From: Finegoldia magna ATCC 53516
GTDB lineage: Bacteria > Bacillota > Clostridia > Tissierellales > Peptoniphilaceae
Assembly: GCF_000159695.1 (NCBI RefSeq)
Contig: NZ_CM000955.1
Location: 1,652,524-1,716,523, forward strand
Length of the DNA: 64,000 bases
Direction of reading: 5' to 3'
Part shown: positions 36,365 through 47,193 of the stretch, piece by piece
How the letters are laid out: each line of letters starts with the position of its first letter
Position numbering within the stretch: the first letter of the stretch is position 1
Position numbers and translations under genes: made by a program
The notes under the pieces: generated by a model
What the model was told of the DNA's origin: nothing
What the model saw: the letters and a program-made list of their open reading frames with translations, nothing else
Database searches by the model: none

Positions 36365-36580
36365 TTAATCTTGATATTTTAATCCATCAAAGTGAAAATA
36401 ATCAATCATATCGTCATCTTCATAAATTATTATATCAGATGGCTCCCTATTTCTTTCTGCTACATTAAAACAATCTTCTAACTTTGCGTATTCTACAGCT
36501 CTACAAGTATTTTGAACTGCAAAATCAAAATTCCCATCTTTGTATTTTTCAATAAAATCTTTTTTTGTTAAATCATTCAT
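36365..36580 (-). CDS. Small acidic protein encoded with the DUF697 GTPase
   Basis: I do not recognise this 71-residue protein. It is acidic, with no signal peptide or membrane segment. It has two cysteines (TCRAVEYAKLEDC, about 25-37) and an Asp-rich stretch DIIIYEDDDMIDYFHFDG near the end. It overlaps the GTPase stop by 8 bases, so the pair is translationally coupled; the product may be a partner or regulator of that GTPase. No domain or toxin-antitoxin resemblance could be supported. The folE promoter starts directly after it. Confidence 0.6.
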   Translation of the reverse strand: MNDLTKKDFIEKYKDGNFDFAVQNTCRAVEYAKLEDCFNVAERNREPSDIIIYEDDDMIDYFHFDGLKYQD

Positions 36581-37691
36581 CGTCTTTCTTCTTCCTATTC
36601 TTCAAATATTCTGTATAAGTTTTTTGCATTAATTTTTCAATTTCAGAAAAATCCATATTAATTCCCAACTTTTCTCTTTTAGCAATATAACTCAAAACTT
36701 CTATATAACTCATCGCTAACGCCGTGGTCATTATAGACGCAGTCGCTGCAGATATTAATCCACCAGCTAAGCTACCTACTCCCGGAATAAACTTCAACGC
36801 ATTCGTTACTATGAATCTTCCCGCAAAAGTAGCTCCTCCAGTTCCACCTATAGCAGCTATGATTGAGGCAACTCTTTGCTTATCCATTGATATTCCAAAA
36901 ATAGAATTAATGTGAGCTATCATTCCAATTTGCATAGGCACTAATAAAGACGCGTCTGAGAAAGGTATAGGAACAAATCCAATTCCAAAAGCTGTTTTTA
37001 TATATCTTTTTGCCCAACGTCTTGCCGTTTTTGCTTTTAAATCAATATCGACATGTTGGGCATTAATAAAAGAATTTTTAATTTCCTCATCTAAAAGTTC
37101 AAAACTTTTAGTCATCAGTTCTTTCAATCCTTTTTCTTCAATAACCATATCGTTAATTCGGTATGGTTTTGCGAGTATTTCGATAACATCTGCCACATCC
37201 AAATTCAAATTCTGAATATAGTCTTTTAATTGTTCAGAATTTTCTCCTAGTGATTGCGTTAATACTATGATTACTGGTGCATATTGTTTTAAAGAATTAA
37301 TAAGAGCTATTTCAGAATCTTCTATCCTAGATCCATTTGAATTAATACAATAATATATCAAATGAATTTTATCTTTTTCCCCTTGATGTTTTAAATCCTT
37401 TAATAAAGTTGTTATTTCTGTTAGGACTTCTCTTTGATTTTGTGAGTTTAGTTCGAGTCCTTGAGTATCGTATAAATTAATAGGAATATTTTCCTTAGTA
37501 ATTTTTTGCAAATATTTAGTGACAGGCTTTCCTACACCTGTCTCTACCAAATTATCTCTAAACATTCCATTAATTAAAGTCGATTTGCCAACTCCAGTTT
37601 TTCCAACCAATAAAATATTGATTGGACTCATTTTTTGTATTTCTTCACTTGTTTTGCCAAGCACTTCATTTATTAAATCGTAATTATTCAT
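36573..37691 (-). CDS. Era-like GTPase with DUF697 (YcjF-type) membrane domain
   Basis: A 372-residue protein with an N-terminal G domain: P-loop LLVGKTGVGKSTLINGMF (about 27-44), switch region VGKPVTKYLQ, and DxxG in LYDTQGLEL (about 74-82). The usual NKxD specificity motif is missing at the expected site; IIVLTQSLGEN stands there. The C-terminal half is DUF697-like: VPIPFSDASLLVPMQIGMI (about 239-257), then glycine-rich hydrophobic helices and a charged tail ending KKKDDE. Relatives act near the membrane in envelope stress or unknown roles. It is cotranscribed with the small acidic protein. Function is not established. Confidence 0.75.
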   Translation of the reverse strand: MNNYDLINEVLGKTSEEIQKMSPINILLVGKTGVGKSTLINGMFRDNLVETGVGKPVTKYLQKITKENIPINLYDTQGLELNSQNQREVLTEITTLLKDLKHQGEKDKIHLIYYCINSNGSRIEDSEIALINSLKQYAPVIIVLTQSLGENSEQLKDYIQNLNLDVADVIEILAKPYRINDMVIEEKGLKELMTKSFELLDEEIKNSFINAQHVDIDLKAKTARRWAKRYIKTAFGIGFVPIPFSDASLLVPMQIGMIAHINSIFGISMDKQRVASIIAAIGGTGGATFAGRFIVTNALKFIPGVGSLAGGLISAATASIMTTALAMSYIEVLSYIAKREKLGINMDFSEIEKLMQKTYTEYLKNRKKKDDE

Positions 37692-37758
37692 TATCTCACC
37701 AACTTAATGTATATATACCCGATATTCATTTTCAACTAACATTTTTACTTCATTGCAT

Positions 37759-37790
37759 AAAAAAAGATGAGGAATATATCCTCACCTTTA
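37759..37790 (-). terminator. Terminator after groEL
   Basis: GATGAGGA / TCCTCACC arms with G-U tolerance and a run of seven T on the minus strand, just past the groEL stop. Confidence 0.85.
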
Positions 37791-37796
37791 ATTTGT

Positions 37797-39714
<1,918 letters not shown>

Positions 39715-39738
39715 GATATCCTCCTTCAGAATCTTTTG

Positions 39739-39765
39739 TTAGCACTCTAACCTGTTGAGTGTTAA
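39739..39765 (-). promoter_or_regulatory. CIRCE operator (HrcA site) of groESL
   Basis: TTAGCACTC-N9-GAGTGTTAA at 39739-39765, one base away from the perfect CIRCE palindrome. It begins about three bases after the start predicted from the promoter, a position where HrcA blocks transcription. An hrcA gene is expected elsewhere in the genome. Confidence 0.96.
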
Positions 39766-39774
39766 TCCTCTTAT

Positions 39775-39803
39775 ATAATAAACCACGTTTTTGTTTAAAT
39801 CAA
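39775..39803 (-). promoter_or_regulatory. groESL promoter
   Basis: TTGATT (39798-39803), 17-base spacer, TATTAT (39775-39780), immediately upstream of CIRCE. Confidence 0.85.
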
Positions 39804-39892
39804 ACGTATTTATTAGTATTTAAAAGCAAATAACTCAGTTTATTTTGATATTTCTTTTTTTATTTCTATTTTCTATGATGAAATTCTCAAAG

Positions 39893-40786
39893 TTATTTTC
39901 CGATAGTGTTTTCTCTTCCATAGTAGAATAAATATTGCTGTGCATATCCAGCATAATCTCCAAACAAATCGTCAGCGTACTTTGCAATCAAATTTTTATT
40001 TGTTTCTTCTTTTATAAACAAATACTCCATAACTCTTTTTATCCACACATCAACCGGAAATGTATTGTGTCTATTGTATGAGAAAAGCATTATACAATCG
40101 GCAACTTTAGGTCCTACTCCCGGAAGTTTGATTAATTCTTTTCTTAATTCTTCATTTGATAAATTATCTATTTCAAATATATCAAACTCATTATCTGCAA
40201 CCATTTTTGCCACATCTACAATTCTTTTATCCCTAAATCCAACGCGACACACTTCTCTCATTTCTTCCACTGGTACTTTTTCTAAATCTTCAGGCTTAGG
40301 AAAAGAATACAATTTTCTACCGTTAAATTCGCCCAATAATTTACCGTAATTTTCGCAAATTAAATTTACCGATTTCATAATTCTAGGTATTTGATTGTTT
40401 GCTGATATAATAAACGAAATTATTGTAGAGAATTTATCTTGGTTCAATATTCTGATTCCATCACCATATTCTAACGCGTTTTTCAAAGTTTCATTGAAAG
40501 ATAATTCTTCTTTAATTTTTGAATAATCTGTTTTCAAATCAAAATAATTTTCCCATTTTTTATAGTAATCATCTTCTGTGCAGTTCTTAATATAAACGTA
40601 ATCTCCAACCAAACTTACATTACAGTACATGTCGCCATCAACAGTTGTGTATGACATATCATCTTCTTTGTACCATCTAAACGCCTGCCCACATTCAAAA
40701 ATGTGGGTAGGGTTAAAAGATGATTGTTTAATTTTAGTAAGTTTTAATTCATCATTAAATTCTATTTGTGTTTGCATTAATACCAT
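39893..40786 (-). CDS. OGG1-type 8-oxoguanine DNA glycosylase/AP lyase
   Basis: A 297-residue HhH-GPD DNA glycosylase. The N-terminal domain has the OGG1-type FECGQAFRWYKEDD (about 29-42). The helix-hairpin-helix LPGVGPKVADCIMLFSYNR (about 225-243) carries the catalytic lysine, and NTFPVDVWIKRVM (about 246-258) the aspartate. This is the layout of bifunctional OGG1, which removes 8-oxoguanine, and differs from AlkA by its lysine. The start may be the ATG at 40784-40786 or the one at 40775-40777 that shares a base with the gdhA stop. No terminator follows. It is cotranscribed with gdhA by overlap. Confidence 0.85.
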   Translation of the reverse strand: MVLMQTQIEFNDELKLTKIKQSSFNPTHIFECGQAFRWYKEDDMSYTTVDGDMYCNVSLVGDYVYIKNCTEDDYYKKWENYFDLKTDYSKIKEELSFNETLKNALEYGDGIRILNQDKFSTIISFIISANNQIPRIMKSVNLICENYGKLLGEFNGRKLYSFPKPEDLEKVPVEEMREVCRVGFRDKRIVDVAKMVADNEFDIFEIDNLSNEELRKELIKLPGVGPKVADCIMLFSYNRHNTFPVDVWIKRVMEYLFIKEETNKNLIAKYADDLFGDYAGYAQQYLFYYGRENTIGK

Positions 40787-42042
40787 CCGCGTATTTTCAT
40801 TGTTTCGCTAATTTTTTTGATTGAATGTACATAAGCAGCTTGTCTCAAAGTTATATTAAGCTTTTCGGATAATTCCCAAATTTCATTAAATGATTTATTA
40901 ATCAAATAATATTCTTTTTCTCTAACTTCTTCCTCAGACCAATAATATCCTGCTTTATTTTGTACCCATTCAAAATAAGATACAGTGACTCCTCCAGAGT
41001 TTGCCAAAATATCTGGAACAATAACTACATTTTTTTCATTTAAAATTTCATCTGCATCCTTTGTTATAGGTCCATTTGCACCTTCTACAATGATTTTCGC
41101 TTTAATTGAATTAACATTTTCAGTTGTAATTGCATTTTCCAAAGCAGCAGGAATCAAAACATCAACATCAGCTGCGAAAAAATCCTCATTTGAAATTACT
41201 TCACATCCTTCAATACTAGCGAAGTCTTTTTCTTTCGTTTGAGAGATTTCATAGCATTCTTCAAAATTGAATCCGTCTTCCTTGTGAATTGCAAATACTC
41301 CTCTTTGTTTATTGTATTCCATGATGTAATTGACTTTCATACCATGTTCAAGCACATATTTTAAAGTATAAATACCAACATTGCCTAATCCTTGTAAGGC
41401 AACAGTTGTTTCTTCTAATTTTTTATTTAAATTTAGAACTGCTTTTTTTGCGCTTAAAGCTACTGAAAATCCTGTAGCTTCTGTTCTTCCCAAGGAACCT
41501 CCAAATTCAATCGGTTTACCAGTGAAAGTTCCGATTTGATTAGTACCAGTTAATTTGTTGTACTCATCAGCCATCCAACTCATAATTTTCCCATTTGTAT
41601 TAACATCTGGAGCTGGAATATCAAAATCTTCTCCTAAATATTTGTACATTCCATCAACAAATCCTCTAGATAATCTTTCCAATTCACCTTCAGAAAGCTT
41701 TGATGGATCTACAATTATTCCACCTTTTCCTCCACCATAAGGTAGGTTTGTTACTTGGCATTTAAAAGTCATCCATATAGATAAAGCTTTAACTTCATCC
41801 AAGTTAACATCTTCTCTAAATCTCAATCCACCTTTTGTAGGACCCATTGCATTATTATGTTGTGATCTGTAACCCTTAAACACTTTCATTGAACCATCAT
41901 CCATTTTCACTGGAATATTTATTTCAATTACTCTGTAAGGATCTTTCAATAATTCATAAACGCTATCGTCTAAATTTAAAATATCACAAGCTTTTTTTAT
42001 TTGATATCTTGCATTTTCTAACGGATTCAATGTTTCTGTCAT
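40777..42042 (-). CDS. gdhA: Glutamate dehydrogenase (NAD-type)
   Basis: GdhA interconverts glutamate and 2-oxoglutarate + ammonia, central to glutamate fermentation in anaerobic cocci. The 421-residue protein has the substrate-binding GPTKGGLRF and the catalytic lysine in LPYGGGKGGIIVDPSKLS (about 103-120), PAPDVNTNGKIMSWMADEY, and the dinucleotide-binding ALQGLGNVGIYTLKY (about 220-234). Cofactor preference is inferred from size and clade resemblance only. The start is the ATG at 42040-42042 with GGAG ten bases upstream; the longer frame overlaps glyS. It lies 4 bases after glyS and shares a base with the glycosylase start. Confidence 0.95.
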   Translation of the reverse strand: MTETLNPLENARYQIKKACDILNLDDSVYELLKDPYRVIEINIPVKMDDGSMKVFKGYRSQHNNAMGPTKGGLRFREDVNLDEVKALSIWMTFKCQVTNLPYGGGKGGIIVDPSKLSEGELERLSRGFVDGMYKYLGEDFDIPAPDVNTNGKIMSWMADEYNKLTGTNQIGTFTGKPIEFGGSLGRTEATGFSVALSAKKAVLNLNKKLEETTVALQGLGNVGIYTLKYVLEHGMKVNYIMEYNKQRGVFAIHKEDGFNFEECYEISQTKEKDFASIEGCEVISNEDFFAADVDVLIPAALENAITTENVNSIKAKIIVEGANGPITKDADEILNEKNVVIVPDILANSGGVTVSYFEWVQNKAGYYWSEEEVREKEYYLINKSFNEIWELSEKLNITLRQAAYVHSIKKISETMKIRGWY

Positions 42043-42046
42043 ATAA

Positions 42047-43444
42047 TTAAAACTCCATTTCTTTATTAACAAATTCTATAATTTCTTCAACTGTCATTCT
42101 CTTTTGTTCCATAGTGTCTCTATCTCTGATAGTAACTGTATTATCTTCTAAAGTATCAAAATCTATCGTTACACAATATGGAGTTCCTGCTTCGTCTTCT
42201 CTTCTGTATCTCTTACCAATTGAACCAGCATCATCAAAATGAGTCATAAAATTCTTAGCTAATTCGTTATAAATTTCCATTGCTTTATCATTTAATTTTT
42301 TAGTTAAAGGAAGAACTGCAACTTTATATGCCGCTAATGCAGGATGAATCTTTAAAACAGTTCTTGTAGAATTGTCTTCTAATTGTTCTTCTTCATAAGC
42401 ATCGCACAAGAACGATAAAAACATTCTGTCTACACCTACTGATGGTTCTATGCAATATGGAATGTATTTTTCGTTTGTAGATGGGTCCATATATTCTAGC
42501 TTTTCTCCAGAACCTTCACTGTGTTTTGACAAATCATAATCAGTTCTATCGGCAATTCCCCATAATTCTCCCCATCCAAATGGGAATAGATATTCAAAGT
42601 CTGTTGTAGCTTTTGAGTAGAATGATAGTTCTTCTTGTTCGTGGTCTCTAAGTCTTAAGTTTTCTTCTTTCATTCCCAAATTTAATAAGAATTCTCTACA
42701 GAAATTTCTCCAATATTCGAACCATTCCAAATCAGTGCCAGGTTCACAGAAGAATTCTAATTCCATTTGTTCAAATTCTCTTGTTCTAAAAATAAAGTTA
42801 CCTGGAGTGATTTCGTTTCTGAAAGATTTACCTATTTGACCAATTCCAAAAGGAATTTTCTTTCTTGAAGTTCTTTGAACATTTTTGAAATTCACAAAAA
42901 TACCTTGTGCAGTTTCAGGTCTCAAATAAATTTCTGATTTGTTATCTTCAGTAACCCCTTGGAAAGTTTTGAACATCAAGTTGAATTTTCTGATATCTGT
43001 AAAATTGTGTTTACCACATTCAGGACATTTTATGTCTTCTTTTTCTATAATATCTAACAATTCTTGTTCTGATTTTCCATCTAATCCAGTTATTTCTTCA
43101 TTTTTTTCATTCATGAAATAATCTTCAATTAATTTATCAGCTCTAAATCTAGATTTACATTCTTTACAGTCGATTAATGGGTCTGAGAATCCACCAACAT
43201 GACCAGAAACCACCCAAGTTTGAGGATTCATAAGTATAGCAGCATCCAAGCCAACATTGTAAGGACTTTGTTGGATGAATTTTTTCCACCAAGCTCTTTT
43301 GATATTATTCTTGATTTCAACACCTAAAGAACCATAGTCCCAAGTATTTGATAATCCTCCATAAATTTCACTACCAGGAAATATTATTCCCCTTGATTTA
43401 CATAAGCTCACTATTTTTTCCATAGTTTTTTCTTCGTTTTTCAT
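42047..43444 (-). CDS. glyS: Glycyl-tRNA synthetase, dimeric (alpha2) type
   Basis: Class II synthetase of the single-chain type, 465 residues, unlike the alpha2-beta2 enzyme of many bacteria. It shows motif 1-like [19 protein letters not shown]-type sequence ([20 protein letters not shown], about 213-232), [14 protein letters not shown], and motif 3 in [11 protein letters not shown] (about 347-357). A cysteine pair [10 protein letters not shown] and CPECGKHNF suggests a zinc site in the insertion. The C-terminal anticodon domain follows (from about 380). The start is the ATG at 43442-43444 after GGAGG; the Gly T-box is directly upstream. Cotranscribed with gdhA. Confidence 0.96.
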   Translation of the reverse strand: MKNEEKTMEKIVSLCKSRGIIFPGSEIYGGLSNTWDYGSLGVEIKNNIKRAWWKKFIQQSPYNVGLDAAILMNPQTWVVSGHVGGFSDPLIDCKECKSRFRADKLIEDYFMNEKNEEITGLDGKSEQELLDIIEKEDIKCPECGKHNFTDIRKFNLMFKTFQGVTEDNKSEIYLRPETAQGIFVNFKNVQRTSRKKIPFGIGQIGKSFRNEITPGNFIFRTREFEQMELEFFCEPGTDLEWFEYWRNFCREFLLNLGMKEENLRLRDHEQEELSFYSKATTDFEYLFPFGWGELWGIADRTDYDLSKHSEGSGEKLEYMDPSTNEKYIPYCIEPSVGVDRMFLSFLCDAYEEEQLEDNSTRTVLKIHPALAAYKVAVLPLTKKLNDKAMEIYNELAKNFMTHFDDAGSIGKRYRREDEAGTPYCVTIDFDTLEDNTVTIRDRDTMEQKRMTVEEIIEFVNKEMEF

Positions 43445-43469
43445 AAAACCCTCCATTTTTTTGAATAAT

Positions 43470-43652
43470 AAAAAATCCCCGAAGTAAAACTTCAGGGACG
43501 AAATGTATTTTCCGCGGTTCCACCCTAATTATGATAAAACATCACTCTTAGAATTATTAGCTCCAGACTGCCGTTATAACTTGTTAATTTTCACCATACA
43601 TTAACTCTCTGTAATTGTTATATTATTTATCCTTCTTCGCTTTTCAATATTC
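43470..43652 (-). promoter_or_regulatory. T-box leader of glyS (Gly specifier)
   Basis: On the minus strand: CAGAGAG stem I element, ATGGTGAAAA, specifier GGC at 43570-43572 followed by AGTCTGGAGC, T-box core AGGGTGGAACCGCG (43513-43526) and a terminator hairpin (about 43475-43497) with TTTTTT. The core reads UGGA, suiting the U discriminator of tRNA-Gly, unlike UGGU in the Asp and Phe leaders. The leader is compact, as known for glycine T-boxes. Confidence 0.94.
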
Positions 43653-43658
43653 ATATAA

Positions 43659-43687
43659 ATTATATCATAAATTTACAAAAATGTTAA
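43659..43687 (-). promoter_or_regulatory. glyS leader promoter
   Basis: TTAACA (43682-43687), 17-base spacer, TATAAT (43659-43664), overlapping the 3' end of the SRAP gene. Confidence 0.85.
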
Positions 43688-44257
43688 TTGACTATCCGAT
43701 AAATTTTCCATATCTAAGTCAATAAAATTTGTCAACAAAAACTCGTGAATTTCTTTGGAATTTTCTCCGTACAAATATGTTTGTTCAAAAGATTGCGGCA
43801 ATATAATTGGCATTCTAGTATGAATATCAGATATTGATCCTTTAGCCTCTGTAGTGAGCATACTCACATGTCTTATACTGGTTTCTTGACTTTTATATTC
43901 TCTGAAAATACCTGCGATAGAAAATATTTTTTGATTCGTAAAAGTTAATCTGTACTTATCTTTGTTTTTCTGATTCCACTCAAAAAATGCAGTAGCAGGA
44001 ATCAAACATCTTCTGTATTCGAAATCTTCCTTGAAAAACTTTGAAGTATAAATCTTTTCGATTCTAGAATTTATTATAGATTTTTTCATAAAATCAACGT
44101 CAATTCCCCACCTCATATAATCAAAATCATCACATAAAGTTAAAATTTGTTGCCCAGGGAATACTTCTGTTTTTGGATTAAATTTTGTGATTTGTTTTTT
44201 ATTGTATCTTTTTAATAAATCAAGTTTACTTATATTCAGTTCAAATCTAGAACACAA
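43673..44257 (-). CDS. SOS response-associated peptidase family protein (SRAP/YedK/HMCES-like)
   Basis: SRAP proteins cross-link to abasic sites in single-stranded DNA through their N-terminal cysteine and shield them. The TTG at 44255-44257 is the right start: it lies six bases after GAGGTG and yields Met-Cys, leaving the catalytic Cys2 after Met removal. The GTG three codons earlier is inside the Shine-Dalgarno. Other active-site residues are visible: Asn in IINSRIEKI (about 63-71), Glu in ATAFFEWNQ (about 94-102), and His in DIHTRMPIILP (about 147-157). The product is ~194 residues, normal for the family. It is the last gene of the hflX-to-SRAP run. Confidence 0.9.
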   Translation of the reverse strand: MCSRFELNISKLDLLKRYNKKQITKFNPKTEVFPGQQILTLCDDFDYMRWGIDVDFMKKSIINSRIEKIYTSKFFKEDFEYRRCLIPATAFFEWNQKNKDKYRLTFTNQKIFSIAGIFREYKSQETSIRHVSMLTTEAKGSISDIHTRMPIILPQSFEQTYLYGENSKEIHEFLLTNFIDLDMENLSDSQLTFL

Positions 44258-44296
44258 ATATATCACCTCTTTTATATTTGTAAAAAGCCAGATGAT

Positions 44297-45043
44297 TTAC
44301 TTTTCATCTGACTTAACAATTTGCTTTTTATATTTAATTTGTAAAATTATTCCTGCAATTACAATTGCAATACTTACTAATTGACTCACTCTTAATGCTC
44401 CAATGTACAAGCTATCAGTTCTGAGTCCTTCTACAAAAAATCTCAATATTCCGTATAAAATCATGTATAAACTTGTTATTTGTCCATCAAATTTCTTCTT
44501 GTTTTTAAATATATACACCAATATTAAGAATATAATAAAATCTCCAAGAGATTCGTACAAGAATGTAGGATGAACTTTTACACCATCTATTGTAATTGCC
44601 CAAGGAAGATTAGTTGGAGTACCATAAGCTTCCTTATTTATAAAATTACCCCATCTACCAATTGCTTGTCCCAGTGCAATCGCCGGCATAAAAATATCCA
44701 GCATTTTCAAAAATTTAAGATTTTTCTTCTTACAAATAACATAACAAGTAATAACTGCGGCAATTATTCCTCCATAAATCGCCAATCCACCGCCGCGAAT
44801 ATCGATGATTTCTCCTAAATTTTTGGAATAATAATCCCATTCAAATATTACATAATAAGCCCTTGCTCCTACAATTGCAATAGGAAGTGCCCAGACTAAA
44901 ATGTCCAATATGGTATTTTCTGAAATATTTTCTACTTTAGCTAACTTTACAGCTACTACATAGCCTAAAATCACCCCTAAAGTAATCAATATTCCATACC
45001 ACATTATATCTATTCCAAAAATAGAAAAAGCTACCCTGTCCAT
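44297..45043 (-). CDS. lgt: Prolipoprotein diacylglyceryl transferase
   Basis: Lgt attaches diacylglycerol from phosphatidylglycerol to the lipobox cysteine of prolipoproteins. The 248-residue protein has seven hydrophobic segments and the family signature GQAIGRWGNFINKEAYG (about 124-140; catalytic Arg and Asn), with HPTFLYES later (about 159-166). The upstream neighbour yebC ends 2 bases before it starts; it is part of a minus-strand run from hflX to SRAP. Lipoprotein substrates in this window include the ABC solute-binding protein at 53836-55161. Confidence 0.95.
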   Translation of the reverse strand: MDRVAFSIFGIDIMWYGILITLGVILGYVVAVKLAKVENISENTILDILVWALPIAIVGARAYYVIFEWDYYSKNLGEIIDIRGGGLAIYGGIIAAVITCYVICKKKNLKFLKMLDIFMPAIALGQAIGRWGNFINKEAYGTPTNLPWAITIDGVKVHPTFLYESLGDFIIFLILVYIFKNKKKFDGQITSLYMILYGILRFFVEGLRTDSLYIGALRVSQLVSIAIVIAGIILQIKYKKQIVKSDEK

Positions 45044-45045
45044 TT

Positions 45046-45771
45046 TTATTCGTTATCCCAGTTATGACTTACTTGTTGAACGTCATCACTATCTTCTAGA
45101 TTATCGATTAATTTTTCCATTTTATCAACATTAGCTTCGTCGTTGATTTTAACGTAATTTGATGGTTCATAAACCAAATCAGATTTTACGAATTTGTATC
45201 CTTTATCCAACAAAGTATCTCTCACTTGTGCAAAATCTTCCATAGCTGTGTTAATTACAAAAATTCCATCATCAGCTTCAAAATCTTCCGCGCCAGCATC
45301 TAAACTGTCCATCATTACTTCTTCCTCGTCCAAAGAATCTGCATCGATTAATAACAGACCTTTTCTTTGGAACATAAATGATACAGAACCATTTTGTCCA
45401 AGATTTCCGCCGAATTTATCAAAATAATGTCTAACATCTGAAGCAGTTCTATTTCTGTTATCTGTCAAGCATTCAACTATAACAGCCACTCCTTCTGGAC
45501 CGTATCCTTCATATACAATGTTTTCGTAATTTGCAGAATCTCCGTCTCCACTCGCCTTTTTAATTGCTCTATCGATGTTATCGTTAGGCATATTTTCTGC
45601 ACGAGCTTTTTCTATAACAGATTTTAAACTAGGATTGTATTCAGGATCAGCTCCACCTTCTCTAACGGCAACAGTTATCGCTCTTGCCATTTTTGTGAAT
45701 ACTTTACCTCTTCTAGCATCTTCACTACCTTTTTTGTTTTTTATTTTGCTCCATTTATTATGTCCTGACAT
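45046..45771 (-). CDS. yebC: YebC/PmpR-family protein (TACO1-like)
   Basis: A 241-residue YebC protein. The N-terminus SGHNKWSKIKNKKGSEDARR is diagnostic, followed by FTKMARAITVAVREGG, NPSLKSVIEKARAENMPNDN and EGYGPEGVAVIVECLTDNRN (about 85-104). Family members are described as DNA-binding regulators and, more recently, as factors that ease ribosome stalling at proline-rich or otherwise difficult motifs. Length is typical. It lies between nadE and lgt with gaps of 12 and 2 bases. Confidence 0.95.
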   Translation of the reverse strand: MSGHNKWSKIKNKKGSEDARRGKVFTKMARAITVAVREGGADPEYNPSLKSVIEKARAENMPNDNIDRAIKKASGDGDSANYENIVYEGYGPEGVAVIVECLTDNRNRTASDVRHYFDKFGGNLGQNGSVSFMFQRKGLLLIDADSLDEEEVMMDSLDAGAEDFEADDGIFVINTAMEDFAQVRDTLLDKGYKFVKSDLVYEPSNYVKINDEANVDKMEKLIDNLEDSDDVQQVSHNWDNE

Positions 45772-45783
45772 AAAATCACATCC

Positions 45784-46509
45784 TTAATATTTATTTCTAT
45801 CGAACTCAAATGATTTCGCAAATTTTCTTTTGTGTTCGCTTTGTCTTATCTTTTTATCAATCAAATCTTTGGATTTAGTTTCAGAATTATTCATCAAATA
45901 ATTATCTAGTTCTTCGTAAGTGAATCCAAACTCATCTTCATCTGTTTGACCTTCCCACAAACCAGCGCTAGGTTTTTTATTTATAATTATATCTGGAACT
46001 CTCAAAACTTTCGCCATTTCGAAAATATCTGTCTTGTACAAATTCAAAAGTGGCATTAAATCAGCTCCACTGTCGCCGTATTTTGTAAAATATCCAGTCA
46101 TAAATTCAGAACGATTTGATCCAGATAGCACCATATATCCGTTGTTTTGTGCGTAATAGTACAAAGTTATCATTCTAAGTCTTGGCTTAATATTTGATGC
46201 AGCCATTTCTACAGAAGTTTTCTCAAAAGTTTGTATCAATGCATCAAAACCACCATTCAGATCGACTTTTTTACAATTCAAATCAATCGCTTCTGCTAAT
46301 ATTCTAGCATCTTCTTCGTCTTTGGGATTGCTTTTTATTGGCATAATCAAACCTAAGGCGTTATCCCCAAAAGCTTTTTTGCACAGACAAGCTAACACAG
46401 CACTGTCGATTCCACCGCTAATTCCAAAAACAGCACCTTTTAGATTAGCTGATTCGACTTCTTCTTTTATCCATTTTATTATATCTTCACATAATTTTGC
46501 GTAATCCAT
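45784..46509 (-). CDS. nadE: NH3-dependent NAD+ synthetase
   Basis: NadE converts nicotinic acid adenine dinucleotide, ATP and ammonia to NAD+. The 241-residue protein contains the PP-loop FGISGGIDSAVLACLCKKAF (about 27-46) and the conserved GSNRSEFMTGYFTKYGDSGAD (about 131-151, in which the Asp binds the deamido-NAD adenylate), then PSAGLWEGQTDEDEFGFTY (about 180-198). It has no glutaminase domain, so it uses free ammonia, as AsnA does. It precedes yebC by 12 bases and follows the YigZ-like gene. Confidence 0.96.
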   Translation of the reverse strand: MDYAKLCEDIIKWIKEEVESANLKGAVFGISGGIDSAVLACLCKKAFGDNALGLIMPIKSNPKDEEDARILAEAIDLNCKKVDLNGGFDALIQTFEKTSVEMAASNIKPRLRMITLYYYAQNNGYMVLSGSNRSEFMTGYFTKYGDSGADLMPLLNLYKTDIFEMAKVLRVPDIIINKKPSAGLWEGQTDEDEFGFTYEELDNYLMNNSETKSKDLIDKKIRQSEHKRKFAKSFEFDRNKY

Positions 46510-46548
46510 TTTAATCCACCTTCAAATTTTATCACAATTTACATCATT

Positions 46549-47193
46549 TTAAAATATTAACTTACCATTTAGTGATGATTGGTAAGTAAATTCAATCATC
46601 GTAAACTTTATATTATCGTTGGTCAAATCAATTAATTTGCCTTCTACTTCCTGATATTTGTCTTCATCTAATAAAATATCGAAAACAACTTTGTCTGAGT
46701 ATTGTTTATCAGCTACGTAAATATCATTATTCATCAGAAAGTTTTCAATACTACCAACATTGGTGTAGTCAAATTCTATCTGAAAATTTCTAAATATTTT
46801 CTTGTCTACGATAACCGACTCATTCAAACACTCACTTGAAGCTTTTGTGTATGCTCTGATGAGTCCACCTGCTCCTAGTTTAATTCCGCCGTAGTATCTT
46901 GTAACAACTACACAAACATTAGTCAAATCTTCTTTTTTAATTACTTCAAGGATTGGAATACCTGCTGTTTGGGAAGGCTCACCATCATCGTCAAATCTCT
47001 GAATTAATTTGTCCTCTCCAATGATATATGCAGAACAATTGTGAGTTGCGTCACTGTATTTTGTTTTTATACTATCCACAAAATCCAAAGCTTCTTCTTC
47101 TGATTCCACAAACTTACAATTTCCGATAAATTCTGATTTGTTTATTACAAAAGAAAAAGGTACGCTTTTGTGAATACTTCTATAATTTTTCAT
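46549..47193 (-). CDS. YigZ/IMPACT-family protein
   Basis: A 214-residue protein of the IMPACT/YigZ (UPF0029) family. The N-terminal domain shows KSEFIGNCKFVESEEEALDF, THNCSAYIIG, RFDDDGEPSQTAGIPILEVI (about 67-86) and VVTRYYGGIKLGAGGLIRAY (about 97-116), all family hallmarks. The C-terminal ~75 residues form the UPF0029 C-terminal ferredoxin-like domain. Bacterial functions are unclear; the eukaryotic relative inhibits Gcn2. The start is the ATG at 47191-47193, with GAGGA eight bases upstream inside the hflX end; a longer frame exists. It overlaps hflX by 14 bases. Confidence 0.9.
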   Translation of the reverse strand: MKNYRSIHKSVPFSFVINKSEFIGNCKFVESEEEALDFVDSIKTKYSDATHNCSAYIIGEDKLIQRFDDDGEPSQTAGIPILEVIKKEDLTNVCVVVTRYYGGIKLGAGGLIRAYTKASSECLNESVIVDKKIFRNFQIEFDYTNVGSIENFLMNNDIYVADKQYSDKVVFDILLDEDKYQEVEGKLIDLTNDNIKFTMIEFTYQSSLNGKLIF

